In this document: in pieces, positions 1 through 8,201 of the stretch
How positions within the stretch are numbered: position 1 is the stretch's first letter
Layout: the number at the start of each line of letters is the position of its first letter
Assembly: GCF_036246005.1 (NCBI RefSeq)
Contig: NZ_CP109171.1
Span: 124,001 to 188,000 of the forward strand
Length of the DNA: 64,000 bases
Reading direction: 5' to 3'
Source of the DNA: Streptomyces sp. NBC_01723
GTDB taxonomy: Bacteria; Actinomycetota; Actinomycetes; Streptomycetales; Streptomycetaceae
The notes under the pieces: model-generated
What the model saw: only the letters and a program-made list of their open reading frames with translations
The model's database searches: none
Told to the model about the DNA's origin: nothing
Program-made: the position numbers and the translations under genes

Positions 1-461
1 TTCGCTGTCGTGGGTGTTGCCGGCCGAGACACCGACGAGGAGGGGCAGTCCGTTCGTGTCCGACAGGATATGCATCTTGGAACCTGGCTTGCCCTGGTCC
101 ACGGGGCTCGGACCTGTATGTTCGCCCCTTTTTTAGCCCTGACGTGGGCGGTGTCCAGGACGACGCGGGTGACGTCGAGGAGGCCGGCGTCGTCGAGCCG
201 GTGCAGCACGGCCTCCTGCAGCCGTCCCCAGAGGCCGGCTCTCGACCAGATCAAGAACCGCCGGTGGGCGGTCGACTTCGATATACCGAAGCAGGGCGGC
301 AGTTGGCGCCAGGCACAGCCGCTGACCAGGACGTAGATGATGGCCGCGAACATCGTCTCATCAGGGGTGTCCTGCGTTCCGCCGCCCTGCGGCCGCACCC
401 TCGAGGGCGGGATCAGCGGCTTCGCGATCTCCCACACCCGTCCGGAACAATCCAACTCCAC
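1..461 (-). pseudogene. IS5-family transposase, N-terminal part (runs off the window)
   Basis: Read on the minus strand this gives an IS5-type DDE transposase N-terminus. A possible GTG start lies at 459-461, followed by a DUF4096-like region (YVLVSGCAWRQLPP) and the first catalytic block (VVLDTAHVRAKKG). Around 124-140 there is an A-rich slippery stretch (A6G4 on the minus strand). The following segment (PVDQGKPGSKMHI, then GVSAGNTHDS) lies in the -1 frame, as in IS427-group elements that use programmed frameshifting. The C-terminal half lies outside the window, so intactness cannot be judged. Confidence 0.75.
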
Positions 462-504
462 GTACCCCGCCCCATACCGAGGTCAACGACGCCTCACCAC
501 GTAG

Positions 505-533
505 GACACGGTCTTAGAACTCCTAACAAAATG
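505..533 (-). repeat. terminal inverted repeat-like end of the IS5-family element
   Basis: Just upstream of the minus-strand transposase lies the sequence AACTCCTAACAAAATGA (plus-strand reading). A closely similar block occurs in opposite orientation at 2208-2235, which supports its being a conserved IS end. The exact outer base and any target duplication were not determined. Confidence 0.5.
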
Positions 534-565
534 ATCTTCGAGGTGGTTGGATCACTCCGGGACCA

Positions 566-1425
566 ATGATCCGGGGGTGCTGGGTGGCTCGTCCGAAGCC
601 GTGGAAAGTCGACGACGAGCTGTGGGCGGTGATAGAGCCGCTGCTGCCCAAGGCCGAGCGCCGGACCCGGCATCCTGGGCGCAAGCGACACCCGGACCGG
701 CTGGTGCTCCAGGGCATCCTGTTCGTGCTGCACACCGGGATCTCCCGGGAACACTTGCCGCAGGAACTCGGCTTCGGGTCGGGGATGACCTGCTGGCGGC
801 GCCTGGCCGAGTGGACCGAAGCCGGCGTGTGGTCCCAGCTGCACGAGGTCCTCCTTGCCAAGCTCCGCAGCGCGAACGCCCTGGACTTCTCCCGGGCGGC
901 CGTCGACGGCTCCCACATCCGCGCGTTAAAAGGGGCTCCAAGACCGGACGAAGCCCCGTTGACCGGGGCAGGGCGGGCAGCAAGCACCACCTGATCACCG
1001 ACGCCACCGGCATCCCGCTCGCCGCCACCGTGACCGGCGGCAACCGCAACGACGTCACCCAGCTGATCCCACTGCTCCAGGCAGTGCCGCCGGTGCGGGG
1101 CAAACGCGGCCGACCTCGGCGCCGCCCGGACGCGGTCCTCGCGGACCGCGGCTACGACCACGACAAGTACCGCCGCCTGGTCTGGGGGCTCGGAGTGAAA
1201 CCACTGATCGCCCGCCGCGGCACCGAACACGGCTCCGGTCTGGGCACCCAACGCTGGGTCGTAGAACGCGCCTTCGCTCACCTGCACTGGTTCCGCCGCC
1301 TACGGATTCGCTGGGAGATACGCGACGACATCCACGAAGCATTCCTTACCTTGGGATGCGCACTCATCTGCTGGAGGCGTCTCATCTCAGCCCGGCAGAC
1401 GGCCCCTGTACCGCATGGACTGTGA
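566..1425 (+). CDS. IS5-family (IS427-like) transposase in two frames, probable programmed -1 frameshift
   Basis: The first frame (566-994) gives the N-terminal transposase domain (WAVIEPLLPK, GMTCWRRLAEW, then the catalytic-Asp block AAVDGSHIRALKG). The second (-1) frame continues from about 928 to 1425 with LITDATGIPLAATV, VLADRGYD and the WVVERAFAHLHWFRRLRIRWE block holding the catalytic Glu. The frames meet at TTAAAAGGGG (926-935), an A_AAA_G slippery site typical of this IS group, so the protein is probably a frameshift fusion of about 285 aa rather than a dead gene. No convincing terminal repeats were found. Its right edge abuts the 3' end of the next, minus-strand gene. Confidence 0.8.
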
Positions 1426-1439
1426 ACTGTAGAGGCTGG

Positions 1440-2147
1440 TCAGTGCATGCGTTCACCGCACTCTGCTGGGAACAGGGCGGCGCCGGGCGGCAGTTCGGCT
1501 GGTCGCCGTCCCGTCACCCGCAGGCACGCTTCAGCAGAGCCGTCTTCGGGTGCGTATTCGAGGGCAACCTCGTCCAGCACGGCGATCTCGCCGCCGACGT
1601 GTAGTTCCGCTGCGTGTACGCCGCTCGGGAAACAGCCGACCAGAGCCCCGAAGGCTGCCGTGTCATTGCTCTCGGCGACGCACTCTCGGATCTTGAAACG
1701 CCAGTGCTCGGCCGCATCGGCAAGCAGTGCCTTGCCCCGCTTGCCCAGTCCAGCAAGGAGAGCTGAGCGAGCCTGCAACTGGTGGGCGATGGCGCAGCAG
1801 ATCGGCACCGCTGTGCCGTAGGACGTCGTCACCCGCGAGTACTCGCCGTGGGGATAGGACGACAGGGCCTCATCGACCAGCCCCAACGCGGCGTCCCGCG
1901 CCGCCGGGTGACCCTGCTGCGCGATGTCCAGGAGCAGAGGGGTCGCGACCGCCGCCGCCGGAAACACCGCGGCACTGTGGCCATGGACGATTCCGCCGCC
2001 GCCGAGCAGTGAGCTGGCCTCAGCCGCCTCCACCAGATTCGCTGCATCCGCCAGCGCGCGCAGACCGTGGGCGGCACGAGCCGGTTCATACCAGTTGGGA
2101 TGGCCTGGTATGGCATCCCAGTCCACCGCGTTGATCGCATCCAACAC
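1440..2147 (-). CDS. hypothetical protein, alpha-helical repeat-like
   Basis: A 235-aa Ala/Leu-rich protein opening MLDAINAVDWDAIPGHPNWY; start GTG at 2147 with GAGGAT about 9 nt upstream. The pattern of short amphipathic helices resembles HEAT/ARM-like repeats in Streptomyces proteins of unknown role. No catalytic motif, signal peptide or membrane segment is visible. The stop codon sits at the edge of the neighbouring insertion sequence, so the last residues may have been replaced by the insertion. Confidence 0.6.
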   Translation of the reverse strand: MLDAINAVDWDAIPGHPNWYEPARAAHGLRALADAANLVEAAEASSLLGGGGIVHGHSAAVFPAAAVATPLLLDIAQQGHPAARDAALGLVDEALSSYPHGEYSRVTTSYGTAVPICCAIAHQLQARSALLAGLGKRGKALLADAAEHWRFKIRECVAESNDTAAFGALVGCFPSGVHAAELHVGGEIAVLDEVALEYAPEDGSAEACLRVTGRRPAELPPGAALFPAECGERMH

Positions 2148-2207
2148 GACAGCATCCTCGCACCTGGTTGCTACCCACTGCCCCAGGGCCCGACGATGCC
2201 TTGTGAG

Positions 2208-2235
2208 TCATTCCGTTAGGAGTTTTTAGTGTCTG
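2208..2235 (+). repeat. solo IS end (TIR-like) without a transposase
   Basis: TCATTCCGTTAGGAGTTTTT matches the inverted complement of the IS end at 505-533 over its core (TCATT..GTTAGGAGTT). The inward direction is rightward, yet the next gene is a GNAT rather than a transposase. It is therefore read as a stranded IS end left by deletion. It could supply promoter sequence to the GNAT gene 100 bp downstream, but that is speculation. Confidence 0.4.
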
Positions 2236-2330
2236 TCTGACATCTGCGGACGTGTTCCCTGGATTGCCCGACCTCCCAAACCGTGTGGGTGGATCATGAG
2301 GTGATGACGACAACACCGTGGAGGTGCTGA

Positions 2331-2792
2331 GTGATTATCTCGATCCGGCCTGCTCAGCCCGAGGAAGCAAGCTTTCTATCTGATCTCGCGCTCCGCTCGA
2401 AGGCTCACTGGGGGTATGACGCTGAGTTCCTCGCGTCGTGCCGGGGGGAACTAACGCTCAGTCGCGAAGAGCTCGCCGCCCGCCGAACGGCTGTTGCGGA
2501 GCGAGACGGCAGCGTCGTGGGCTTCACGACCTTGGAGGGTGAGCCGCCGCAGGGCATCTTGGGCATGATGTTCGTCGACCCGGATGCGATCGGAGAGGGC
2601 ATCGGACGTCTGTTGTTCACCCATGCTGTCGAGACTGCTCAGGCCTTGGGGTTCACCCAGTTCACCATCGATGCGGACCCGAACGCCGAGCCCTTCTATG
2701 AGGCCATGGGAGGCGTCCTCGCCAGCCGGGTCCCCTCCGGGTCGATTCCTGGCCGAACCCTTGCCCAGTACCTACTCAAGATTCGGGGCTGA
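2331..2792 (+). CDS. GNAT family N-acetyltransferase
   Basis: A 153-aa protein with GNAT layout: N-terminal IRPAQPEEASFLSDLALRS, central beta strands (GSVVGFTTLEG), motif A around residues 84-98 (GMMFVDPDAIGEGIGRLLF; acetyl-CoA pyrophosphate loop GEGIGR) and motif B near the end (DPNAEPFYEAMGG). GTG start at 2331 with GGAGGTG ending about 6 nt upstream. Substrate unknown; it probably transfers acetyl from acetyl-CoA to a small amine. It stands alone, with IS debris upstream and a mobile-element pseudogene downstream. Confidence 0.85.
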   Translation: MIISIRPAQPEEASFLSDLALRSKAHWGYDAEFLASCRGELTLSREELAARRTAVAERDGSVVGFTTLEGEPPQGILGMMFVDPDAIGEGIGRLLFTHAVETAQALGFTQFTIDADPNAEPFYEAMGGVLASRVPSGSIPGRTLAQYLLKIRG

Positions 2793-3075
2793 TGCCACTC
2801 GTCTTCGCCCACTGGGGATAAGGTCCCCGCCGGGTGAGTCTGCGGTCATCAGCGTGATGAGTGCCAAGGTCAGGTGCGCTTTGGAGTGCTGAGGGAGACG
2901 TTCCTAGTCGCAGACATTGCGCCGGCTTTCATGATCCAGTCGAGGGTGCGTTCGACTTTCCAGAGGCGGGCAGGACAACGAAGCCCTTGGCTGCGGGGGG
3001 GGCGGGAGACCGCCTTGAGAAACAAGTCGCCCCCCCGAGTGGCCGGAGCTGCGGGACTGGCCCCCCACGCGGACG

Positions 3076-3510
3076 GTGTCCGACCGGACCGCCGCCCGGC
3101 TGCGGGTCGGGCACACGCTGACGGTGACGGAGACCATGCTGGCGTTCGTCCAGGACGCCCGCCGGCGTAGGGACGCGTGCCAGCCGCTGGACTGGATCCC
3201 TGAGGTCCACCATCCCTCGGCAGTGGTACGGCCGTCGTCCCCGACGCTCTGCTCTACTACCGCAGCCGCGGTACCGGCGGTGAGGACAGCGGGTCGATGC
3301 TGCGGGCGTTCGTCGAAGTCGACCGGGGCACCATGGGACCCGAACGCCTCGCCGCCAAACTCGGCGCCTACGCCCGCCTGTACCAGTACGTGCCTGCGCT
3401 CACGCCGCCATCGCGGTTGGGGACCGGGGTGGCACCGACCACCACGATGCTCGGGGTGACACGGCCGGACGGTCCCCGCCAGCCCGACGAGCCGGAAGGG
3501 ACCGCCCTCG
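3076..3510 (+). pseudogene. replication-relaxation family protein, C-terminal fragment, frameshifted
   Basis: Frame one (3076 to about 3230) reads LTVTETMLAFVQDARRR and DWIPEVHH. Another frame continues with VVPDALLYYRSRG, GSMLRAFVEVDRGTMGPE and LGAYARLYQYVP. Together these match the C-terminal half of the Streptomyces replication-relaxation (Replic_Relax) proteins of integrative conjugative elements and plasmids. The change of frame near 3225-3240, the missing N-terminus and the degraded tail show it is broken. It is one of several remnants of mobile plasmid-like elements in this window. Confidence 0.65.
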
Positions 3511-3530
3511 CACGATGCAGCTGCCCGGCG

Positions 3531-5225
3531 TCAGGTGCGGGGCGAGGGGACCGTAAAGGACGGGGAGCCGGGGCTCAGCTTCTTTGTGTAGGCCTTCAGG
3601 TAGGTGTCGAGATACGGCGAGCGCTCGCCGGCGGTGGGCACGTCGTCGGCGGGAGAGTCGACGGCGAGGTGCAGCCGGGCGTCCTTCACCTTGATCCGGT
3701 CGCCGGTCGGGGTGTCGACCCAGGCGCCGTCCTGGATCGTGCCGATCTCGACGGCAAGCGAGTGCCCGGCCTCCAGGGTCCAGTCGGTCGACTTGAGATC
3801 TATGGCCACGCGACCGGAGGAGTCCACGAGTGACACCTGCTCGTCGAACATGGCGGCCGAGCCGTCCGGCGCGACGTCGTACAGCTTGACCATGACGTTG
3901 CCGCTGCCCTCGGTCCTCATGTCGATCCGCGGCGTCCCGGTGACGCGGACGTCGCGCTCGACCGGTTCAGACCAGGTGAAGAAGCCCGCAGAGGCCCCGG
4001 GTTCACCTTTGTCCACGTAGGACCCGTCGCGCAGTGCCACGTCGGTGGACCGGTCCGAGAGCGGCCATGTGTCCTGGGCACGCCAGGTTCCGGTGCTGTC
4101 CTGGATGGCGTAGGCCGGATGGCCGGTCTTCGGGGCGATGCCCTTGAGATAGTGGTCGTAGAAGGACATCACCTCCTTGAACCAGCCCTCGCGCCCCATC
4201 TGGAGACGTCCGTCCTCGGCGCGTTCGTTGCCCCTTACGTGATCCCACTGGCCGAGCCAGGCACGCTCGGGGCCCTTATGACGGGCGAGGTACTCCTGTA
4301 TCGCCTCGGGTTTGGTGTTCGACTCGATGAAGCCCTGGGTCACGAACAGCGGGGTGTCGCTGCCCTCGGCGTGCCGTGCCAGGTCACGCTGCTGCCAGTA
4401 CGGCGACTGTGGGTCGGCCTTGAGATTGTTGTCCGTGTTTTGGGCGATGCACTCGGGGTGCTTCTGCTCGTACCGGGAGTTCTTGCGGTAGCGCTCCTGG
4501 TCGTCCGGCAACTGCTCGAGCTGAGCGATCCGGTTGTACGTGTCGGGTGCGAGGATTCCGCCCAGCTTCGGGACCCGGTTGGAGCGTGTGGGACGGTACA
4601 TGTCCCAGACCGGTTCCTGGGCGACCACGGCCTTGAGCGCCTTCTGGTCCAGATTGTTGCCGACCAGGCCGGTCGTCGCGTCGTAGGACTTGCCGTACAT
4701 GCCGACGGAGCCGGTGGACCACGGCTGCTTCGCCGCCCAGTCGATCGCCGCCCTGACATCGGCCTGCTCGCCCTTGCCCATGTAGTCGAGGCAGCCGGTG
4801 GAGCCGCCGAAGCCGCGCAGGTCCACCATCACCAGGGCGTAACCCCGGTCGAACAGATCGCCGCCCTCGACGAGGTCCTTGAAGCGGTCGGACGGGCCCG
4901 TGTGTGACCACTTCTCGTCCGTGAGCTCTCCGGAGTGCCCGAAGTAGGCGCCGACGGACAGGATGACCGGCACTCTCTTTCCCTTGGGCAGCTTCTCCGG
5001 CCGCAGGACGTCGGCGTGGAGCTCGGCGCCGGAGCCGTCCGAGGAGGGGAAGTAGTGCTGTGTCCAGACCGCGCCCTCGGGGACGCGGTCGTTGTCCTTG
5101 TGCGCCACCGCGTCTTCGGCGGTGGCCACCGCCGAGTCCTCGGACTGCTTGGCGACAGCGGGGCCGACGAGCACACCGGCCAACGCCAGCGCGGCGACCG
5201 CTGCGGCCATGGGAAACTTCTTCAT
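3531..5225 (-). CDS. secreted CocE/NonD-type hydrolase (X-Pro dipeptidyl-peptidase, S15 family)
   Basis: A 564-aa alpha/beta hydrolase with a Sec signal peptide (MKKFPMAAAVAALALAGVLVGPAVA, cleavage near residue 25). Order: peptidase S15 catalytic domain (about 50-340) with the nucleophile Ser180 in GMYGKSYDAT and His329 in GQWDHVRGN. A C-terminal jelly-roll domain (about 390-560; EPVERDVRVTGTPRI, DVAPDGSAAMFDEQVSL) follows, typical of CocE and PepX enzymes. GGAGGAG precedes the ATG. It probably cleaves N-terminal dipeptides or esters outside the cell. It is co-oriented with, and lies downstream of, another exported peptidase and a lipoprotein gene. Confidence 0.85.
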   Translation of the reverse strand: MKKFPMAAAVAALALAGVLVGPAVAKQSEDSAVATAEDAVAHKDNDRVPEGAVWTQHYFPSSDGSGAELHADVLRPEKLPKGKRVPVILSVGAYFGHSGELTDEKWSHTGPSDRFKDLVEGGDLFDRGYALVMVDLRGFGGSTGCLDYMGKGEQADVRAAIDWAAKQPWSTGSVGMYGKSYDATTGLVGNNLDQKALKAVVAQEPVWDMYRPTRSNRVPKLGGILAPDTYNRIAQLEQLPDDQERYRKNSRYEQKHPECIAQNTDNNLKADPQSPYWQQRDLARHAEGSDTPLFVTQGFIESNTKPEAIQEYLARHKGPERAWLGQWDHVRGNERAEDGRLQMGREGWFKEVMSFYDHYLKGIAPKTGHPAYAIQDSTGTWRAQDTWPLSDRSTDVALRDGSYVDKGEPGASAGFFTWSEPVERDVRVTGTPRIDMRTEGSGNVMVKLYDVAPDGSAAMFDEQVSLVDSSGRVAIDLKSTDWTLEAGHSLAVEIGTIQDGAWVDTPTGDRIKVKDARLHLAVDSPADDVPTAGERSPYLDTYLKAYTKKLSPGSPSFTVPSPRT

Positions 5226-5261
5226 CGTCTTCTGCTCCTCCCTGAAATGTCGCGCTCAGCC

Positions 5262-5330
5262 GCTCACCGGCTCCACCAGGCGCTTGCCCGTACGGCGGAA
5301 CGCCCAGAAGACGACCAGCAGAGCGAGCCC
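5262..5330 (-). pseudogene. C-terminal tail remnant of a membrane protein
   Basis: In one minus-strand frame this stretch reads LLVVFWAFRRTGKRLVEPVSG followed by a stop. That looks like the end of a last transmembrane helix plus a basic cytoplasmic tail. No start or upstream coding sequence is present. The call rests on about 22 residues and is weak. Confidence 0.25.
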
Positions 5331-5351
5331 TCATCTGCTGTTGTGAACAGC

Positions 5352-6116
5352 TCAGTTGTGGTTCTCATCGATGGTGACGGCGATGCCGCGGTCGACCTTG
5401 ACGACGACGTCGATGCTCTTCTTGGCTGCGGCCTCGAGCTCGTCCTCGCTGCACTGCTTGATCTGTTCACGATCGCCACAGATCAGGCCCGCCCCGTTGA
5501 TGACGGTCTTGGTGGAGGTGAGGAATGCCTGTTCGCCCTTGTCGCTCGCGACGGAGTACTTCCCCGGAGCCAGGTAGGCGAGCTTGCCGGTCCAGAGGCC
5601 GGACGTCTTGTCGTCGTTGTTGCTGGAGTGGTCTTCGACGACGCTGACGGCGATGCCGTTCTTGAGCTTGACGGTGGCGGATACGCCGTCCTTGGCGGCG
5701 GCTTCGAGTTCATCCTCGCTGCAGGGCGTGGCGGCCTGGCCGGCTGCATCGCCGCAGATCTTTCCGGCTCCCTGGATGTCGGTGTCGGTCGAGGTGAAGA
5801 ACTGCTGCTTGGTGTCCTTGAGGTCGGTGACGGTGTACTTGCCGGGGGCGAGGTAGGAGACCGTGCCGAACCAGGTACCGGTGACCTTCTTGCTGTCGGA
5901 CTTGCTCGCCGTGGCGCTGTCCGACGGCGCCTCGTCACCATCCGGAGCCTTGTCGTCGCTGCCGGACACCTCCTTCGTGCTCGAGGCTGAGGCAGAGGCG
6001 CTGGGCGGGTTGGTGTTCTTGGTTTCCGAGTCGCCATTCTGGCAGGCCGTCAGCAGCGTGGTCGTCGCCATCAGGGCGGCGGCGGTGAAGGCGGTCTTGC
6101 GGTGGCTGCGAAGCAT
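5352..6116 (-). CDS. lipoprotein with two tandem copies of one domain
   Basis: A 254-aa lipoprotein with lipobox LLTAC at residues 21-25, then a Ser/Asp/Lys-rich linker to about residue 77. Two homologous repeats follow. Repeat 1 has GTVSYLAPGKYTV, DTDIQGAGKICGD and CSEDELEAAAKDG; repeat 2 has GKLAYLAPGKYSV, KTVINGAGLICGD and CSEDELEAAAKKS. Each repeat holds two cysteines (ICGD ... CSEDELE) that could form a disulfide. The fold and ligand are unknown to me. It sits between two exported peptidase genes on the same strand, so a role in extracytoplasmic protein turnover or its control is possible but unproven. Confidence 0.8.
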   Translation of the reverse strand: MLRSHRKTAFTAAALMATTTLLTACQNGDSETKNTNPPSASASASSTKEVSGSDDKAPDGDEAPSDSATASKSDSKKVTGTWFGTVSYLAPGKYTVTDLKDTKQQFFTSTDTDIQGAGKICGDAAGQAATPCSEDELEAAAKDGVSATVKLKNGIAVSVVEDHSSNNDDKTSGLWTGKLAYLAPGKYSVASDKGEQAFLTSTKTVINGAGLICGDREQIKQCSEDELEAAAKKSIDVVVKVDRGIAVTIDENHN

Positions 6117-6180
6117 GGTGTGTCTCCCCGAGGGTGTTACTGATGTGTGGTCTGCCGGTTGGTCTGGCTGTGTGCTTGGT

Positions 6181-6210
6181 CGATCACCACCCTGGCTGCC
6201 ACGGTGATCG
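6181..6210. terminator. inverted repeat between peptidase and lipoprotein genes
   Basis: Perfect 8-bp arms CGATCACC / GGTGATCG with a 14-nt loop, downstream of the TAP-type peptidase and upstream of the lipoprotein (both minus strand). No T-run follows. It may be a rho-independent-like stem-loop or an operator. Confidence 0.3.
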
Positions 6211-6373
6211 CGCGGGAAGGGCAGTAACGAGGTGGTGACACGCCTGATGTACTTATGGGATACACGTGCACAAGAAGGTCACAACCCGCCCGTTACGGGC
6301 ACACTTTCCATTGAGTAGGCTGCGCAGGGACGCCTTGATGGGCGACCTGCTACGGAGGTGGTCCGGGTGCGGA

Positions 6374-7855
6374 TCAGCTCTTCTCGCAGGCGGTGTCCTT
6401 CTCGGGGCGCTCGCCGGTGAGGAGGAACTTGGTGACGATGGCGTCGGCGCACTTGTTGTCGAGGTACTTGTAGGCGAGGTAGCCGCCTTGGTCGGCCGTC
6501 ACCATCCGGGCCCGGTCACCGAGGGTGGCACGCATCTCGCGCGCTCCCGAGAGCGGAGTCGCGTTGTCGCGGAGGTTCTGGAGCATGAGGATGTTCGAGG
6601 GGCCCTCGTCGGTGATCTTCACGGGAGGCTCGACGGGCTCCGAGGGCCAGAAGGCGCAGGGCGTGATGTCCGCCCCGGCCGCGCCGAACATCGGGAAGCG
6701 CGTGCGGTCCTGCTCGACGTTGCGCACGTAGGTCGCCACGTCCTCCGACCAGTTGGAGTCGTTGCAGATCACGTGCATCTGGCTGGCGATGTGGTTGTCC
6801 GCCGGGATGTCGGACGAGCCGGCCGCCGCCCCGCCCTCCGCGCCGCCCGACGGGGTGGGCACCGGCTGGCCGGTGTCGAGGGCCTTCCAGATCTCGGCGA
6901 GGTTCGGGAGTTCGCTGTCGTAGTAGAAGCTGCTGAACGTCACCTGACGGAAGACCTGCCCCGTGTACCCTTCCGGGCTCGGCTTGGCGTCGAGCTTCTC
7001 GGCGATCTCGTAGTACTTCTGCTCGACGGCTTCCGGCGTCGCGCCGAGGCCGTACTTCTCGTCCTGGGCGGCGGCGAACTCAGCGAAGTCCGGGAAGCGG
7101 TTCTGGAAGCCCTCGCCGAACTCGCGCACGAACGACTCGTCCCAGCCTCCAGGGCCCGTCACGCTGTCGATGAAGACGCGATCGCTGCGCTCGGGGAACA
7201 GGGTGGTGTAGATGTCGCCCAGGTAGGTGCCGTAGGAGATCCCGTAGTACGAGATCCTGGACTCGCCGAGCGCTTCGCGGACCTGGTCCATGTCGCGCGC
7301 GGTGTTCGCGGTGGTGATGTAGGGCAGGATGTCCGCGGTCTTGGACTTTCCGCACTTGTCAGCGACGGCCGCGACACGCTTGGCCTCGGCGGTGACGTCC
7401 GCGTCGGTGCGGGCGTACGTCGGGATGTTGGTGGGGTGGTCCGTGGCTTTGAGGCCGCAGGTCACCGGCGTACTGTGGCCGACACCCCGGGGGTCCATGC
7501 CGATGACGTCGTAGGTGTCGAGGACGCTCTGAGGGACACCGATCTTCTTGAGGGTGGCGGGCATCGTGAGCGTCTGCCCGCCGGGGCCGCCGCTGTTGGT
7601 CAGCAGCACACCGTGGCGCTTGTCGGGGTTTTTGCTCGCCAGGCGGGACACGGCTATCTCGATCTTCTTGCCGTCCGGCTTCTTGTAGTCGAGGGGGACC
7701 TTCAGGGTCGTGCACTCGACACCCGGCGCGGCGACGTCCTTCGGGCATTCTCCCCAGCCGAGCTTTGATTCGCCCGCGTTGGCCGACGAGCACCCCGTGG
7801 AGGAGAGCGTCGCCACCACGATGACGACGAGTGCGGATACGAGGAACTTCATCAT
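6374..7855 (-). CDS. TAP-like alpha/beta hydrolase lipoprotein (tripeptidyl aminopeptidase family), catalytic His replaced
   Basis: A 493-aa S33-type hydrolase. Lipobox STGC puts the lipidated Cys at residue 22. The oxyanion region is NSGGPGG (88-93) and the nucleophile is Ser207 in YYGISYGTYLG. The TAP-like C-terminal domain (about 400-490) has the expected acid Asp430 in LQNLRDNATP. Where this family normally shows GGHG with the catalytic His, the sequence reads ADQGGYLAYK, so Tyr459 occupies the His position. A normal enzyme would release N-terminal tripeptides; this one may be inactive or use another residue. A Gly/Ala-rich insert (about 335-350) lies before the C-terminal domain. Confidence 0.85.
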   Translation of the reverse strand: MMKFLVSALVVIVVATLSSTGCSSANAGESKLGWGECPKDVAAPGVECTTLKVPLDYKKPDGKKIEIAVSRLASKNPDKRHGVLLTNSGGPGGQTLTMPATLKKIGVPQSVLDTYDVIGMDPRGVGHSTPVTCGLKATDHPTNIPTYARTDADVTAEAKRVAAVADKCGKSKTADILPYITTANTARDMDQVREALGESRISYYGISYGTYLGDIYTTLFPERSDRVFIDSVTGPGGWDESFVREFGEGFQNRFPDFAEFAAAQDEKYGLGATPEAVEQKYYEIAEKLDAKPSPEGYTGQVFRQVTFSSFYYDSELPNLAEIWKALDTGQPVPTPSGGAEGGAAAGSSDIPADNHIASQMHVICNDSNWSEDVATYVRNVEQDRTRFPMFGAAGADITPCAFWPSEPVEPPVKITDEGPSNILMLQNLRDNATPLSGAREMRATLGDRARMVTADQGGYLAYKYLDNKCADAIVTKFLLTGERPEKDTACEKS

Positions 7856-7903
7856 GGGGGGAGCCTTCTGTGCGACGCGTGGGGGGGGTCAGCTCCCGCT
7901 ACC

Positions 7904-7936
7904 CCCCAACTGGTGCCTCAATCCAGTCAGTTGGGG
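7904..7936. promoter_or_regulatory. 9-bp inverted repeat upstream of the TAP-like peptidase
   Basis: Perfect arms CCCCAACTG (7904-7912) and CAGTTGGGG (7928-7936) separated by 15 bp. They lie 50 bp upstream of the peptidase start and between it and a divergent TetR remnant, a typical position for a TetR operator. Confidence 0.45.
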
Positions 7937-8003
7937 TCATACTCCAGGAGGCCGGGGGGCGGGACAACGCGGCAGGTCGCGGAGGTAGCGTTGGCCGGAT
8001 GGC

Positions 8004-8201
8004 GTGGCCTTCACAGCAGAGGCGAGCCAGGCTCGCGGCGAGCACGCACGAAGCGATTGTCACGCGGCCGGCCGCCTGTTCGCCGAGCGGGGATACTTCG
8101 CGACGACCGTGCAGGAGATCGCCGCGTTGGCGGACGGGTCCCCGGCGGGGGCCGGAGGCCCCGCCGCCGCAGCCGAGCCGGCGCTTACATGCTGGAGCTG
8201 A
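8004..8201 (+). pseudogene. TetR-family regulator remnant (HTH only)
   Basis: The frame carries GRLFAERGYFATTVQEIAALAD, the recognisable helix-turn-helix of TetR proteins. It is preceded by a corrupted first helix (EHARSDCHAA in place of a TREAIL-type segment) and followed directly by unrelated sequence. The ligand-binding domain is absent because the 3' end runs into the oppositely oriented secreted-protein gene. It was probably the local regulator of the divergent peptidase. Confidence 0.6.

Noticed and set aside
6266..7768. 500-codon open frame on the plus strand opposite the TAP-like peptidase
   Set aside because: Composition is that of an antisense shadow in G+C-rich DNA (Val/Gly/Arg/Asp-rich, no domain). 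The minus strand encodes a recognisable lipoprotein hydrolase with intact motifs.
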